NCBI GenBank assembly: GCA_029987115.1
Contig: DALTWK010000007.1
Span: 9,299-73,298 of the forward strand
DNA length: 64,000 nucleotides
Direction of reading: 5' to 3'
Source: Methanocorpusculum sp.
Lineage (GTDB): Archaea; Halobacteriota; Methanomicrobia; Methanomicrobiales; Methanocorpusculaceae
Positions within the stretch are counted from its first letter, which is position 1, and each line of letters starts with the position of its first letter. Below the pieces are notes generated by a model that saw nothing but the letters and a program-made list of their open reading frames with translations, was not told where the DNA came from and ran no database searches. The position numbers were made by a program, and so were the translations under genes. Of the stretch, positions 37,510 through 45,867 are shown piece after piece.

Positions 37510-39033
37510 TCAGAATGCCGATACCGTCCACCCGCTTGGAATTGCAGATACGCCGGTTGTTCTGTCTGTACCGTTGTAATAGAACGTTCCAGAGGCAGCA
37601 ACACCGTTCACCCAGTCGGTGATTTTAGCGCCTGCTGCTGACATGGTGCCCGTGTAGCTGATTTTGATGCTTTTCAGACTGCCGCAGCCGTAGAACATCC
37701 GCTGCAGAGACTTGGATCCCAGAGTAGTCGCCTTAATCCAGGGACCTGCCACCAGCGAGGAACAGCCTTCGAACATCCCATAGCAGCCCTGGGTTCCGGT
37801 AGATGCTGACGGGAGAACACTCGGTCCGGTAACCAGGCTGCTGCAGTTGTAGAATGTCTGATAGAATGCTTGTTGCCCCGTTGCGCTGACAACATTACTC
37901 CAGTTGGACGGGATTGACGTCAGATTCGTGCACCCGGAGAACATCTCACGGAACTCTATGCCGGACGAGAAAGAGGTGTTAGCGGCAATCGGCAGGTCAG
38001 GAGCAGTAACCAGATTCACGCAGTTCTTGTACATCGCACGGCATATGTTGCTGGTTGTCCCTGAAACTGCCGGCAGCCCGTTCACGAACGTCGGACCGCG
38101 TGTCAGGCTGCTGCACCCGGAAAACATGTTGTAAAATGCGCTCCCGGATATTGTTGTACAGTACAGATCCGGAGGAGTGGTCAGCGAGATACATCCGGAA
38201 AACATCGCATTGAATGCAGAAGAAGTGGACCCTGATGTCGAAATCAGGAGCTTCGACGGCGGGTTGATAAGACTCGCGCAGTTGAAGAACATATTGGAAA
38301 AGATAGCGTTGAAATCGGTGGACTGAATCATCGTATCAACAGCAATCTCCGGGGCAAGAGTCAGACTAGCGCACCCGTAAAACATACTTGCGTAGCAGCT
38401 CTGCGTGACACGTCTCAATGGAAGCACAGTCGGCCCGCGAATCATCGACGCACACCCGTAGAACATGGAGTTGTACCAGTTGCCCTTGAGTATGGTCTCG
38501 TCGGTGGTTGTTGTCGGCAGCTGCGGTCCGTACACTAGGTTGGTGCAGTCCCTGAACAGATATGCGAGATCATTGCCGTTCGTACCTCCGAGACATTTCA
38601 CCTCAACATCCAGATTCTCAGCCGTGACGATTGCAGTGTTGCTGCGGAACAGACCAAGGAATCCGTACTCGGTAACCGTTTCGGAAGCCCCATACCCTTC
38701 CTGCATTGAAAGGAAGCTGCCGTACAATTCGAGCTGTCCTGTGCCTCCAATGCTGGTATAAGCAGAAGTTGACTTGGCGGTAGCTACATTGTCAGTGCCC
38801 CGGACGCAGATCCATTCGCCTTTATCGAGCGGAATGGAAGTACCGACAGTCCAGGTTGTCCATGTGCTACCGTCATCCGTGCTGTACTGAATCGTTGGAT
38901 GGGTTTTGGTTCCCCACGATCCGATTTCTGTCAGAGAAACAGTGGATTCATCCTGCAGAGAGATGATTGAAAGACCATAGTAGGTCGGTCTCGGCTCTTC
39001 TGTCTTGTAAATCCAGTGTGTGTTCAGAATCAT
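37510..39033 (-). CDS. BspA-type leucine-rich-repeat fibre protein
   Basis: A 507-residue protein with a beta-rich N-terminal third (about 1-140) and at least eight repeats of about 30 residues around MFYGCASL, MFSGCTNL and MYKNCVNLVTAP. These are BspA/DUF285-type repeats, typical of surface proteins and of receptor-binding proteins in gut viruses and Bacteroides phages. It starts directly at the stop of the 90-residue gene and belongs to the tail operon. Likely role: host-receptor binding. The location before the chaperones, not after the tail-tip genes, is odd. Confidence 0.75.
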   Translation of the reverse strand: MILNTHWIYKTEEPRPTYYGLSIISLQDESTVSLTEIGSWGTKTHPTIQYSTDDGSTWTTWTVGTSIPLDKGEWICVRGTDNVATAKSTSAYTSIGGTGQLELYGSFLSMQEGYGASETVTEYGFLGLFRSNTAIVTAENLDVEVKCLGGTNGNDLAYLFRDCTNLVYGPQLPTTTTDETILKGNWYNSMFYGCASMIRGPTVLPLRRVTQSCYASMFYGCASLTLAPEIAVDTMIQSTDFNAIFSNMFFNCASLINPPSKLLISTSGSTSSAFNAMFSGCISLTTPPDLYCTTISGSAFYNMFSGCSSLTRGPTFVNGLPAVSGTTSNICRAMYKNCVNLVTAPDLPIAANTSFSSGIEFREMFSGCTNLTSIPSNWSNVVSATGQQAFYQTFYNCSSLVTGPSVLPSASTGTQGCYGMFEGCSSLVAGPWIKATTLGSKSLQRMFYGCGSLKSIKISYTGTMSAAGAKITDWVNGVAASGTFYYNGTDRTTGVSAIPSGWTVSAF

Positions 39034-39306
39034 TTAGTACACCATCACGATGTTAAAGGTCACAGAAGTGCTTGGCACGGAAGAACAGCTGAACGTCAGT
39101 GTGCCGGAACCCTGCGACATCGCATATACTTCACATTCCTGACAGACTGCAATCGATGAATAATCCGGCGTAACAATCGCTGCACAGGATGAAGTCATGC
39201 CTGACACAGAAACTGTCTGTGTACTGCTGCTCCATCCGCTTGCAGATAACGTAACAGTAGCCTTCGCAGGTAAATCATCCCGCGTAGAAAGGTAGGTTTT
39301 GGTCAT
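39034..39306 (-). CDS. Small beta-sandwich virion protein
   Basis: A 90-residue protein rich in Ser/Thr and beta-prone sequence (ATVTLSASGWSSSTQTVSV, then TLTFSCSSVPSTSVTFNI), probably a small Ig-like or fibre-tip domain. It sits between a tail-fibre-like gene and the leucine-rich-repeat fibre gene with no intergenic gap to the latter. Four cysteines are present. No specific family is recognised. Confidence 0.55.
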   Translation of the reverse strand: MTKTYLSTRDDLPAKATVTLSASGWSSSTQTVSVSGMTSSCAAIVTPDYSSIAVCQECEVYAMSQGSGTLTFSCSSVPSTSVTFNIVMVY

Positions 39307-39318
39307 ATGACCGCCTCC

Positions 39319-40401
39319 TTACTGTTCGAGATAATAGCCGTTGGAATCGTATCCGATGGAGAACGTACCTGCAGAGCGGGTGAGTTTTGCCTCTATTGCT
39401 GTGTAGATACCGGAAGACTTGACCGGGTTGCTGCTGCCGGATGTCGGAGTGTTGTCGAATGTCAGAGCATCCTGTTTGCCGGAGAAAGTGGCATGGTCTG
39501 CTGCGGTGAGTAAACCGGTCTTGGAGTTGGTTGCTGCCTGCAGTGGAGTCTCGTTGATGGTGATGCCGGCTGCAGTCTGGTCGATATCGAGGGTGAAGTC
39601 AGTGGTTCCGAAACGTTCCCAAGTCCACACATCGTTAACGAGAGCACATCCAAATTCGTCATAGACGTTCTGTCCTGCACCCTGATTAGCGATAAGTGCG
39701 ATAGTTTGCTTATATGCTACACCTGCAGTTGGAAGTGTCTCGAACACCTCGAATCTGAACTGAGTGTCTGCGGATAATACGCCGCCGGAGACAGTAAGAC
39801 CAGTACCGATGGTGTTGAACGGCTTGTTGAGGATTAGTGCGTCGCCGGTGGTGGCAGTCCAGTCGGCGTTGACGTTAACCTCTGCACCGTCTGCAATGGA
39901 TGCGAGTTTGGTGCCTTCTGCAGCGGTCATCAGGCGGTCAGTACCGTTCTTGTCAACTTTGTTGGAGAGGTCAACATTGACAGTCTTATCGGTGACGGTG
40001 AGAGGATTGCCATCTACTTTGACAGTCTCGATAACGTTAACCTCTGCAGCGGTTTCGATGCCGTCGAGTTTGGTCTTTTCAGCGGTGGTGTAATCGTTGG
40101 TACTCAGACCTTTTCCGGTCTCTTTGTCGACCTTGGCGTTTAATGCGGTTGCGAGGTTGGTGTTGTCCGACGGGCTGCCGGTGATGTCAGAGAATGCGAC
40201 GCCGGTGATTGCTGCTCCAGGAGTGACCTTACCGTCAGTCCCGATCATAAGGAACTTGCCGGACTGTTCAGCTCCCTGGTCGACAGCAACCTTGCCGTCG
40301 AGAGCGGTCTTGAGTACGCCGGACTGAACCGGAAGAGTTGAGCTTGCGTCGATGCTGGAGAGAACTTCGCCTCTCAGTAAAATGTACTTCTTTTCTGTCA
40401 T
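39319..40401 (-). CDS. Tail-fibre-like protein
   Basis: A 360-residue fibrous protein. It contains the common phage-fibre motif NDYTTAEKTKLDGIETAAEV (about residues 102-121) and a second copy, MTAAEGTKLASIADGAEVNV, as well as repeated N-x-K-V-D-K turns. The C-terminus FSIGYDSNGYYLEQ resembles the end of the neighbouring 206-residue protein. Trimeric fibre or appendage is the likely role. It lies after the major tail protein in the operon. Confidence 0.72.
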   Translation of the reverse strand: MTEKKYILLRGEVLSSIDASSTLPVQSGVLKTALDGKVAVDQGAEQSGKFLMIGTDGKVTPGAAITGVAFSDITGSPSDNTNLATALNAKVDKETGKGLSTNDYTTAEKTKLDGIETAAEVNVIETVKVDGNPLTVTDKTVNVDLSNKVDKNGTDRLMTAAEGTKLASIADGAEVNVNADWTATTGDALILNKPFNTIGTGLTVSGGVLSADTQFRFEVFETLPTAGVAYKQTIALIANQGAGQNVYDEFGCALVNDVWTWERFGTTDFTLDIDQTAAGITINETPLQAATNSKTGLLTAADHATFSGKQDALTFDNTPTSGSSNPVKSSGIYTAIEAKLTRSAGTFSIGYDSNGYYLEQ

Positions 40402-40412
40402 GGTGATTTCAC

Positions 40413-41033
40413 CTACTGTGTATAGTAGAACCCATCGGTATCCTTCCCAATGGTGAAGTATTCGGAATTCTCATCATAGGTTATCTTCTCATCGAGTTCC
40501 TCTGCAGAAGCAATGCCGATATCTGATAGACTCAGGTTGCCGACAAGCTCGACGCCGTTAATCTTCGGCTTGTTCTGCAGTTTTTCGTAATTGCCGATGT
40601 CTGCCGAAACCGAAATCACGCCGTTATCGACTGAGATGCCGTCGCCGATTTTGACCACACCGTAATTCTCCTTGGAAGAATATCCGGTGGCGTCAATCAG
40701 CTTGACAACATTGTCGATAATCGAATCAAGCAGCACTCTGGTCAGCGACCAGTAGACTTTCGAGCCGGCCGGATACAATGCGGATAAACCGAGATCCGTA
40801 TCAGCTTCAACAACGGATACGCCGGTCAGCGTGCTGGCGGTCTTGCCGGTGTACAGTACCGTCACGAGGCAGGATTTGTTCGGCATCCTGACTGAAGCGT
40901 AGTTGGGTGCTGGAGGAAACACCGATGTATCGACAACACTGATGTACGTGTCCATGCCGGCGATGTAGGGCGACAATAATTTGGTATTGCGGTCCCCGAC
41001 AATGCCTTTGAACATCTCTCTGTATGCTGTCAT
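40413..41033 (-). CDS. Tail-fibre or appendage protein
   Basis: A 206-residue protein in front of the fibre gene. The second half shows the fibre motif KLQNKPKINGVELVGNLSLS followed by DIGIASAEELDEKI, and it ends FTIGKDTDGFYYTQ, much like the 360-residue neighbour. The first half is beta-rich (SCLVTVLYTGKTAS). The shared C-terminal motif suggests a common docking or trimerisation end for the two proteins. Likely a fibre base or appendage. Confidence 0.62.
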   Translation of the reverse strand: MTAYREMFKGIVGDRNTKLLSPYIAGMDTYISVVDTSVFPPAPNYASVRMPNKSCLVTVLYTGKTASTLTGVSVVEADTDLGLSALYPAGSKVYWSLTRVLLDSIIDNVVKLIDATGYSSKENYGVVKIGDGISVDNGVISVSADIGNYEKLQNKPKINGVELVGNLSLSDIGIASAEELDEKITYDENSEYFTIGKDTDGFYYTQ

Positions 41034-41054
41034 TTCGTGCCTCTTGATGAGAAT

Positions 41055-41549
41055 TTATTCAGTATCCGGTTCTTCGGGGGTATTCGTGCCCTCGGTGTTC
41101 AGGTTCATGCCGTCGGTTATCGCCGGTGCAGTTACCCACGTCGGTACCGTGCGGCCGTCGAGCGTCAGCGTTACCGTCTGCTGCATCGCATCTTCCTTCG
41201 CGTGAGTCTGCGAAAGACCGGTTATCAGAGCTGAGAACGTCAGCTGTTCCGGCGTTACCGTCGGGATGCTGATGACGACATTGTAACTGACATCAGAGAC
41301 AAAGGCCGTGTACAGAGCGGAAGCCATCGTATGGTCTTCATACTCGATGGTCACCGGCAATGTCCCTAAATCAATCAACCCCTTGATTTTCTTTCGGACG
41401 TTGTTTGGTCCGTGGCAGGTCACGTCGATGGTATCAGCCGACATATCCAGATCGCCGATGCTGTTGATGCAGGCACCGTCAATCAGTCCCACAGGTGTGG
41501 AATCGGTCGTCTGAATTTTGATCATGACCTTTTTTCCAGAAATTGCCAT
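41055..41549 (-). CDS. Major tail protein (tail tube)
   Basis: A 164-residue protein with the layout of siphovirus tail-tube proteins: MAISGKKVMIKIQTTD start, CINSIGDLDMSADTIDVTCH (the typical strand-turn that follows the loop), then a beta-sandwich ending at QTVTLTLDGRTV. It follows the tail terminator gene by 3 bases, the standard place. A flexible acidic C-terminal tail (TNTPEEPDTE) follows. Confidence 0.78.
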   Translation of the reverse strand: MAISGKKVMIKIQTTDSTPVGLIDGACINSIGDLDMSADTIDVTCHGPNNVRKKIKGLIDLGTLPVTIEYEDHTMASALYTAFVSDVSYNVVISIPTVTPEQLTFSALITGLSQTHAKEDAMQQTVTLTLDGRTVPTWVTAPAITDGMNLNTEGTNTPEEPDTE

Positions 41550-41552
41550 TTC

Positions 41553-42023
41553 TTAAAGCCTCTTTACTGTTGAGTTCAAATTCAGCACGAACTCGTATGC
41601 TTTTCCTGCGGTGGTCACCTGGTCGCATCCGATATACGACGGCGGAGAAACGCTGTTGATCCGAAGATAGAACCGATCATTGATGATTTCCTGGTAGACC
41701 TCATCCATGAGTTCGTGAATCCGGTCTGCCGTCATTTCAGCCACCCGAAGTGATGCATGGCGGATTCGCACCTGTGCTGTCGGATTATCAAACGGTTTTT
41801 CCGCTCCGTGAAACCGTAGAGGCGAATACCCTCCTGTCTCATAAACACAAATACAATTTATAGTATCATTTGGGACCTGATTCAGGTACAGTGATTCGCC
41901 AGTATCAGGACAGGATGCGGAAAGACCGCTCGTATTCAGATGAAATCCATCTGTTACCACCGTATCATCCCAGTGAGAGTGATACAGGCGAAGGTACGTA
42001 CAGACATCATAGCCGAACATCAT
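41553..42023 (-). CDS. Tail terminator / minor capsid protein
   Basis: A 156-residue protein with CVYETGGYSP, then FDNPTAQVRIRHAS and helices RVAEMTADRIHELMDEVY, the pattern of tail-completion proteins in which a strand near PTVQVRVR precedes two helices. It begins inside the end of the gp10-like gene (ATGA overlap) and precedes the tail tube gene. Role: caps the tail and joins it to the head. Confidence 0.65.
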   Translation of the reverse strand: MMFGYDVCTYLRLYHSHWDDTVVTDGFHLNTSGLSASCPDTGESLYLNQVPNDTINCICVYETGGYSPLRFHGAEKPFDNPTAQVRIRHASLRVAEMTADRIHELMDEVYQEIINDRFYLRINSVSPPSYIGCDQVTTAGKAYEFVLNLNSTVKRL

Positions 42024-42373
42024 CTTACCGTTCCAGCAGCCTTTCCGAGGTCGCGGAGGTACTGCGGTTCATACTGTTTTACCGCATCTTCGAGGAACTT
42101 GGCCTGTCCGGTGGCATGTTTCAGTTCCTTTCGTTCGTGAACCGGTGCGGCATACGATACAGTGTAACCGACCACAGCCCGTATCTCATCCCCGGAACGT
42201 TCGAACGCAGTCAGAGCAGAATCGCGGAGTACACCAGTAGCTACCGGACACAAATCCTGCGACGACTTTCTGACGGTTTCTGCAGAGGTCAAAACAGCCG
42301 TATCCATTGCAGACGACAGATGCGACACATAGCGGGAAAGTTTCCGCTCGAAATCGCGGGAATCGAAGTTCAT
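42020..42373 (-). CDS. HK97 gp10-like head-tail joining protein
   Basis: A 117-residue protein of the HK97 gp10 type. The conserved central pattern CPVATGVLRDS is followed by VVGYTVSYAAPVHE and KFLEDAVKQYEP, nearly as in the family consensus. Both ends overlap neighbours by four bases (ATGA), showing a tightly coupled operon. Confidence 0.82.
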   Translation of the reverse strand: MNFDSRDFERKLSRYVSHLSSAMDTAVLTSAETVRKSSQDLCPVATGVLRDSALTAFERSGDEIRAVVGYTVSYAAPVHERKELKHATGQAKFLEDAVKQYEPQYLRDLGKAAGTVR

Positions 42374-42690
42374 ACCTTCACCACCGAATGCGAAAACTGT
42401 CCGTCGCCGTCAACTGCTTTCTCGACGCTCAGTACAAACCGCCGCGTACCGTCGGGAAGGGCAATCTCATCTCCGGCAGACACTTCTGCGGTCGTATAGA
42501 TAGTGGCATACGACGAGAGCATTTCTCCGTTTTTCCCGTATGCTACTCCGTGCGAAATCTCGACACGTGCAGGATAGGTATGAAACGCCGTGTACTGCTT
42601 TTCATGATAGGGAGACTCCTCTGCTGAAAAAACAAACCGCCTAAGAGCGATATGCTGATTCATCAGATTCCGTACCGTAAGCGGCGGCAT
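42370..42690 (-). CDS. Head-tail adaptor/stopper protein
   Basis: A 106-residue beta-rich protein located between the small membrane protein and the gp10-like gene. Sequence points: LMNQHIALRRFVFSAEESPY, VEISHGVAYGKNGEML, and VSAGDEIALPDGTRRFVLSV, which resembles head-closure (stopper) proteins. Identity is based on size and order. It begins at the one-base stop/start overlap at 42690. Confidence 0.55.
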   Translation of the reverse strand: MPPLTVRNLMNQHIALRRFVFSAEESPYHEKQYTAFHTYPARVEISHGVAYGKNGEMLSSYATIYTTAEVSAGDEIALPDGTRRFVLSVEKAVDGDGQFSHSVVKV

Positions 42691-42923
42691 CAGAACATCC
42701 TCCCGATAAAAAGAACTGCAAGCGACCCGATGAATGCGCCGATAACGCCCCAGAGAGCAGAAAGCAGTCCAAGCCGTCCGCGGCGTTCACCCGCTGCATC
42801 CTCAAGCTGTTTGACACGGACTTCCAGCGCCTGGATGTCACCGATTTCTTTTCTGATGTACTGCTGTTCGGTTTCAATCCGTGCCAGTCGGTCAATCACA
42901 TCTTTTTCAAAATCTGCGGTCAT
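42690..42923 (-). CDS. Small membrane protein, hemolysin XhlA-like
   Basis: A 77-residue protein with an N-terminal charged coiled coil (VIDRLARIETEQQYIRKEIG) and a C-terminal membrane span (LLSALWGVIGAFIGSLAVLF). This resembles the XhlA family, which in some phages assists holin-type lysis. It lies within the head-tail connector genes and overlaps the previous gene by 17 bases. No endolysin lies nearby, so a lysis role is uncertain. Confidence 0.6.
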   Translation of the reverse strand: MTADFEKDVIDRLARIETEQQYIRKEIGDIQALEVRVKQLEDAAGERRGRLGLLSALWGVIGAFIGSLAVLFIGRMF

Positions 42924-43290
42924 GTCCGTATCTCCGGTTCAGGCGGATGAGATCCGTATCCTTCCGTACAACGACGCCGTCACCGCTATTTACCTGAGAT
43001 AAACTGCTGATGAGTTCATGATAGATATCCAGCCAGTGCGACGATGAATCAGAACTCTTCCGCGTATATGAGTAGCCGCCGAGGGATTCCGACTGCAGAC
43101 CATACCTGCTGTCCTTAATGGCGATTTTAGCGGCAATCAGGTAGCAGAGCGCTTCAGTCTGCATCTCTCCTGCAAGCAGATTTCCTCCGTCTGCTGCAAA
43201 TTCGGGAGCGACTGCTGCGGTGTATCTGGCAGCATCCTCTTCCGGTACGTCAAGAGCACACCAGAATTTCAGATCGGAAGATGTTACCAT
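42907..43290 (-). CDS. Head-tail connector protein
   Basis: A 127-residue helical protein right after the major capsid gene, in the usual place of the adaptor that docks on the portal (gp6/gp15-like). Visible are an acidic start (SDLKFWCALDVPEEDAARYT), a helix with TEALCYLIAAKIAIKD, and a basic tail. The assignment rests on position and helical character. Confidence 0.55.
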   Translation of the reverse strand: MVTSSDLKFWCALDVPEEDAARYTAAVAPEFAADGGNLLAGEMQTEALCYLIAAKIAIKDSRYGLQSESLGGYSYTRKSSDSSSHWLDIYHELISSLSQVNSGDGVVVRKDTDLIRLNRRYGHDRRF

Positions 43291-43302
43291 GAGTGACGCA
43301 CC

Positions 43303-44214
43303 TCAGGCAGTAAGTCCCGTAATCTTTGCAACCGCGTCAGTGGTGCCGTTCGCATTCTCGCGGAGATAGTGCGGGCAGAATAACTCGTAGGAGATACCAG
43401 TTACCGGCGATAATCCCTCGAACTCCGGGGCTTTGAAGATGATGCGGTAGTCGACCGGATTCAGATATTCGAAATACTGACGGGACGAATCGACCGGGGT
43501 GACAAGAGCGGTTCCTGCCGGCAGATACGGGGTCGTGTAAATCTGACCGCTGCCGAGAATCTCTTTGATTGCCTGGTATTCACGGTCGCCGTTGTCGTAT
43601 CTCTTGCCGAGAATGGCGGACTTGATTTCATGCGTCACGGCAAGATTGTAGGAACCTGCGTCGCCGAAGACAGTCGATGCTTCAAGCGCCGAGATGGCAT
43701 CTACGACATACTGGTACATCGTGCCCGCAGTGGCGATGGAACCGCCGTGAATGACATTTCCTGCAGCCTGCGAGAAGCCTTTGACAACATAGGTGGAACC
43801 GTCGGGCGCCCAGCCGTTGAAAATCATCTGCTCCTCCTGTTCAGCCACTTTGCGTGATGCGGTGACAGCTGCAATGCTGTTTAAGGAATACTCAGGCGAA
43901 TCGGCACGGTTCTCCCATGCGAGGAGATCTTCCATCCGCACTTCGAATTTCTTGTAGAGAATCGGCACATTCACAACGTGAAGTTCCGATCTGATGGAAT
44001 CAGAGAACTCGTTGCCGGACGGCAGGTTCCACTGTACAAATCCGTCGGATAAATCAGAGACGGAGGTAATCTCAAAAGAGGTCTTCCCGTCTCCTTTCAT
44101 GAACGGATTGATGGCGGCGAAGCGGCGGCCGATGAGCGTGTTTCGTAAAATCGGTACAATTTCCCGTGATGCTATGGTTGCTGCACGGGAGAGCGGGGTA
44201 TCAGGGTTTGGCAT
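43303..44214 (-). CDS. Major capsid protein, encapsulin/HK97 fold
   Basis: A 303-residue protein with the pattern of the encapsulin-like branch of HK97-fold capsid proteins: N-arm with IVPILRNTLIGRRF, an E-loop region, VNVPILYKKFEVRMEDLLAW at about 78-97, and a P-domain helix ASRKVAEQEEQMIF, then GYDS-free A-domain strands ending LVTPVDSSRQYFEYL and DYRIIFKAPEFEG. It follows a protease/scaffold gene and a decoration-like gene, the usual order. The gene appears intact. It would form an icosahedral head. Confidence 0.82.
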   Translation of the reverse strand: MPNPDTPLSRAATIASREIVPILRNTLIGRRFAAINPFMKGDGKTSFEITSVSDLSDGFVQWNLPSGNEFSDSIRSELHVVNVPILYKKFEVRMEDLLAWENRADSPEYSLNSIAAVTASRKVAEQEEQMIFNGWAPDGSTYVVKGFSQAAGNVIHGGSIATAGTMYQYVVDAISALEASTVFGDAGSYNLAVTHEIKSAILGKRYDNGDREYQAIKEILGSGQIYTTPYLPAGTALVTPVDSSRQYFEYLNPVDYRIIFKAPEFEGLSPVTGISYELFCPHYLRENANGTTDAVAKITGLTA

Positions 44215-44227
44215 TCTTCTAACCTCC

Positions 44228-44731
44228 TCAGATAAGTGACTTGACTGCGATTCTCACGGCAGGGGAACCTGCAGCAATAGTCATGGATTCAAGCGCAATC
44301 GCAACCGGCGGCAGCGGATTCTTTGCAGTTCCGGATTCGACCGTTCCGTTCGGATTGTAAATCGTGAGCGTTCCGTCGCCGTTGTCGGTGAGAAGCGTTC
44401 CGATGCTGACGGTGACTGCTTCATCAGCCGAACCGGAGATAAAGGCATAGACCTCGAAATCTCCTCCGGCAACAACAGCAACCGTATCGCCTGCGACAAA
44501 TGATGAGTCAAGCGAGGTCGGGCGGAACTTGTAATCGGTATGTTCAAAGGAAAGCCAGCCTGCAGGCATCCGTGACCCGTCTGACTTTTTCGTCTTGTAG
44601 TCGTTTCCGTCGGCAATCATCAGAGAACCTGCAACAGCCGCTGCAGTCAGAACCTTATCAGTAACGATAAGCGGCTCACCGCGGTTGATGACTTTGCCTT
44701 CCGGCCTTCTCACATACGTTTCACCGGTCAT
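44228..44731 (-). CDS. Head decoration-like protein
   Basis: A 167-residue beta-rich protein between the protease and capsid genes. The sequence has SLMIADGNDYKTKKSDGSRM, AGDTVAVVAGGDFEVYAFIS and a C-terminal VAIALESMTIAAG, in line with DUF2190-type head decoration or stabilising proteins. It overlaps the protease gene by four bases (ATGA). Confidence 0.62.
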   Translation of the reverse strand: MTGETYVRRPEGKVINRGEPLIVTDKVLTAAAVAGSLMIADGNDYKTKKSDGSRMPAGWLSFEHTDYKFRPTSLDSSFVAGDTVAVVAGGDFEVYAFISGSADEAVTVSIGTLLTDNGDGTLTIYNPNGTVESGTAKNPLPPVAIALESMTIAAGSPAVRIAVKSLI

Positions 44732-45726
44732 ACAGACCTCCGTGAGAGATCGCCGACCGTGGTATACGGGTCGTCAATCGAAATCGAATGGGCAAACGGA
44801 ACGCCTTCCGGTTCGGTGGTCTTTTCCGTATTCTTCATCTCAAGTGCATGCATGAGAAGCGTGACCGGATCGGTCTCAAACGAGGTCTTCAGCTGGGCAA
44901 TCTGCTCCTCGGTCTCTTTCATGCCGATTGGAAGCGACTGCAGAAGGCGTTCGAACTTCGCCTGCTGTTCACGTGCTTTGAACTGTGCAACTTCCGCTTT
45001 CAGAGCGGCAATCTCTTCTTCAGCAGAATGTTTCAGGTTTTCAGCCTCGGCGGCAAGCGTCTCCTTTTCCGATAAGGCATGCCTGAGACCGGCAATTTCT
45101 TCCTGCAGAGCAGCTGCTTCTGCTGCGGCAGGGTTTTCCTGCGGTACGTCTTCCGTACCGTCGTGTATTTCTTCTGGCATAGGTAGAACCTCCGGCAGAA
45201 CTGAATTGACATAGGCTCCGGGATCTCCCGGTAGCACTCGGTCCACTACATACGGGAATATCAGCACATGATTCGGCACCGGTGCGGAGGTGATGCGGTC
45301 GCCGTCGGAAGTGACAGTAAATGCTGTAGACGGCACCAGTTTTCCGGAAGACCAGAGTGCGGATATCTCGGATTCGTCGGACTCGATGACAAGCGACGCC
45401 ATCAGACGGGCACCGCCTTCCAGCACAATGCGGGGGCGGGCGACGTGACCAACGAACTTTCCGCCGATATCAGCTGCAGCCTTTCCCGGGTTTTGGCAAA
45501 CTCCGGCAAAGTCCGAAGGATGAACACCGGACGGATGGTAGATGACCGGGATTCCTTCCCAGGAGGCAAGGGATTCCTGGAACAGTTCCCGGTCGAAAAA
45601 CAGTTTTGCCTGGCCGACACGACGGTCAAGGCTCTGGAGCTTGGTATCGTTGAAGACCAGGCTGTTTACCGCAGTCTCGCCGATTTCAGTTCCGAAGATT
45701 TTCAGTTCTTGAGTAGTGTCTGGCAC
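44728..45726 (-). CDS. Prohead protease/scaffold fusion (DUF2213-like)
   Basis: A 332-residue protein. The N-terminal ~180 residues resemble DUF2213-type prohead proteases (RRVGQAKLFFDRELFQESLA, VIYHPSG, GKFVGHVARPRIV, GKLVPSTAF); the remainder is a long Glu/Ala/Leu-rich coiled coil (about 190-270), the scaffolding part. Such fusions direct capsid assembly and are then cleaved. It is the first gene of the minus-strand structural operon, and the divergent portal gene begins 140 bases away; the promoter for both must lie at 45727-45867. Confidence 0.72.
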   Translation of the reverse strand: MPDTTQELKIFGTEIGETAVNSLVFNDTKLQSLDRRVGQAKLFFDRELFQESLASWEGIPVIYHPSGVHPSDFAGVCQNPGKAAADIGGKFVGHVARPRIVLEGGARLMASLVIESDESEISALWSSGKLVPSTAFTVTSDGDRITSAPVPNHVLIFPYVVDRVLPGDPGAYVNSVLPEVLPMPEEIHDGTEDVPQENPAAAEAAALQEEIAGLRHALSEKETLAAEAENLKHSAEEEIAALKAEVAQFKAREQQAKFERLLQSLPIGMKETEEQIAQLKTSFETDPVTLLMHALEMKNTEKTTEPEGVPFAHSISIDDPYTTVGDLSRRSV

Positions 45727-45867
45727 GCTTACTTATGTCTCGTTTCTGAGATAAGCCCAATCGTCCCCTGTATCTCAGACTGACACCTGTATCAGAACAT
45801 CACTTTAATATGGGTGCGGTGCGGGGCTGAAAAACCCCTATCTCATACAGCATATACTTCTCTATCT

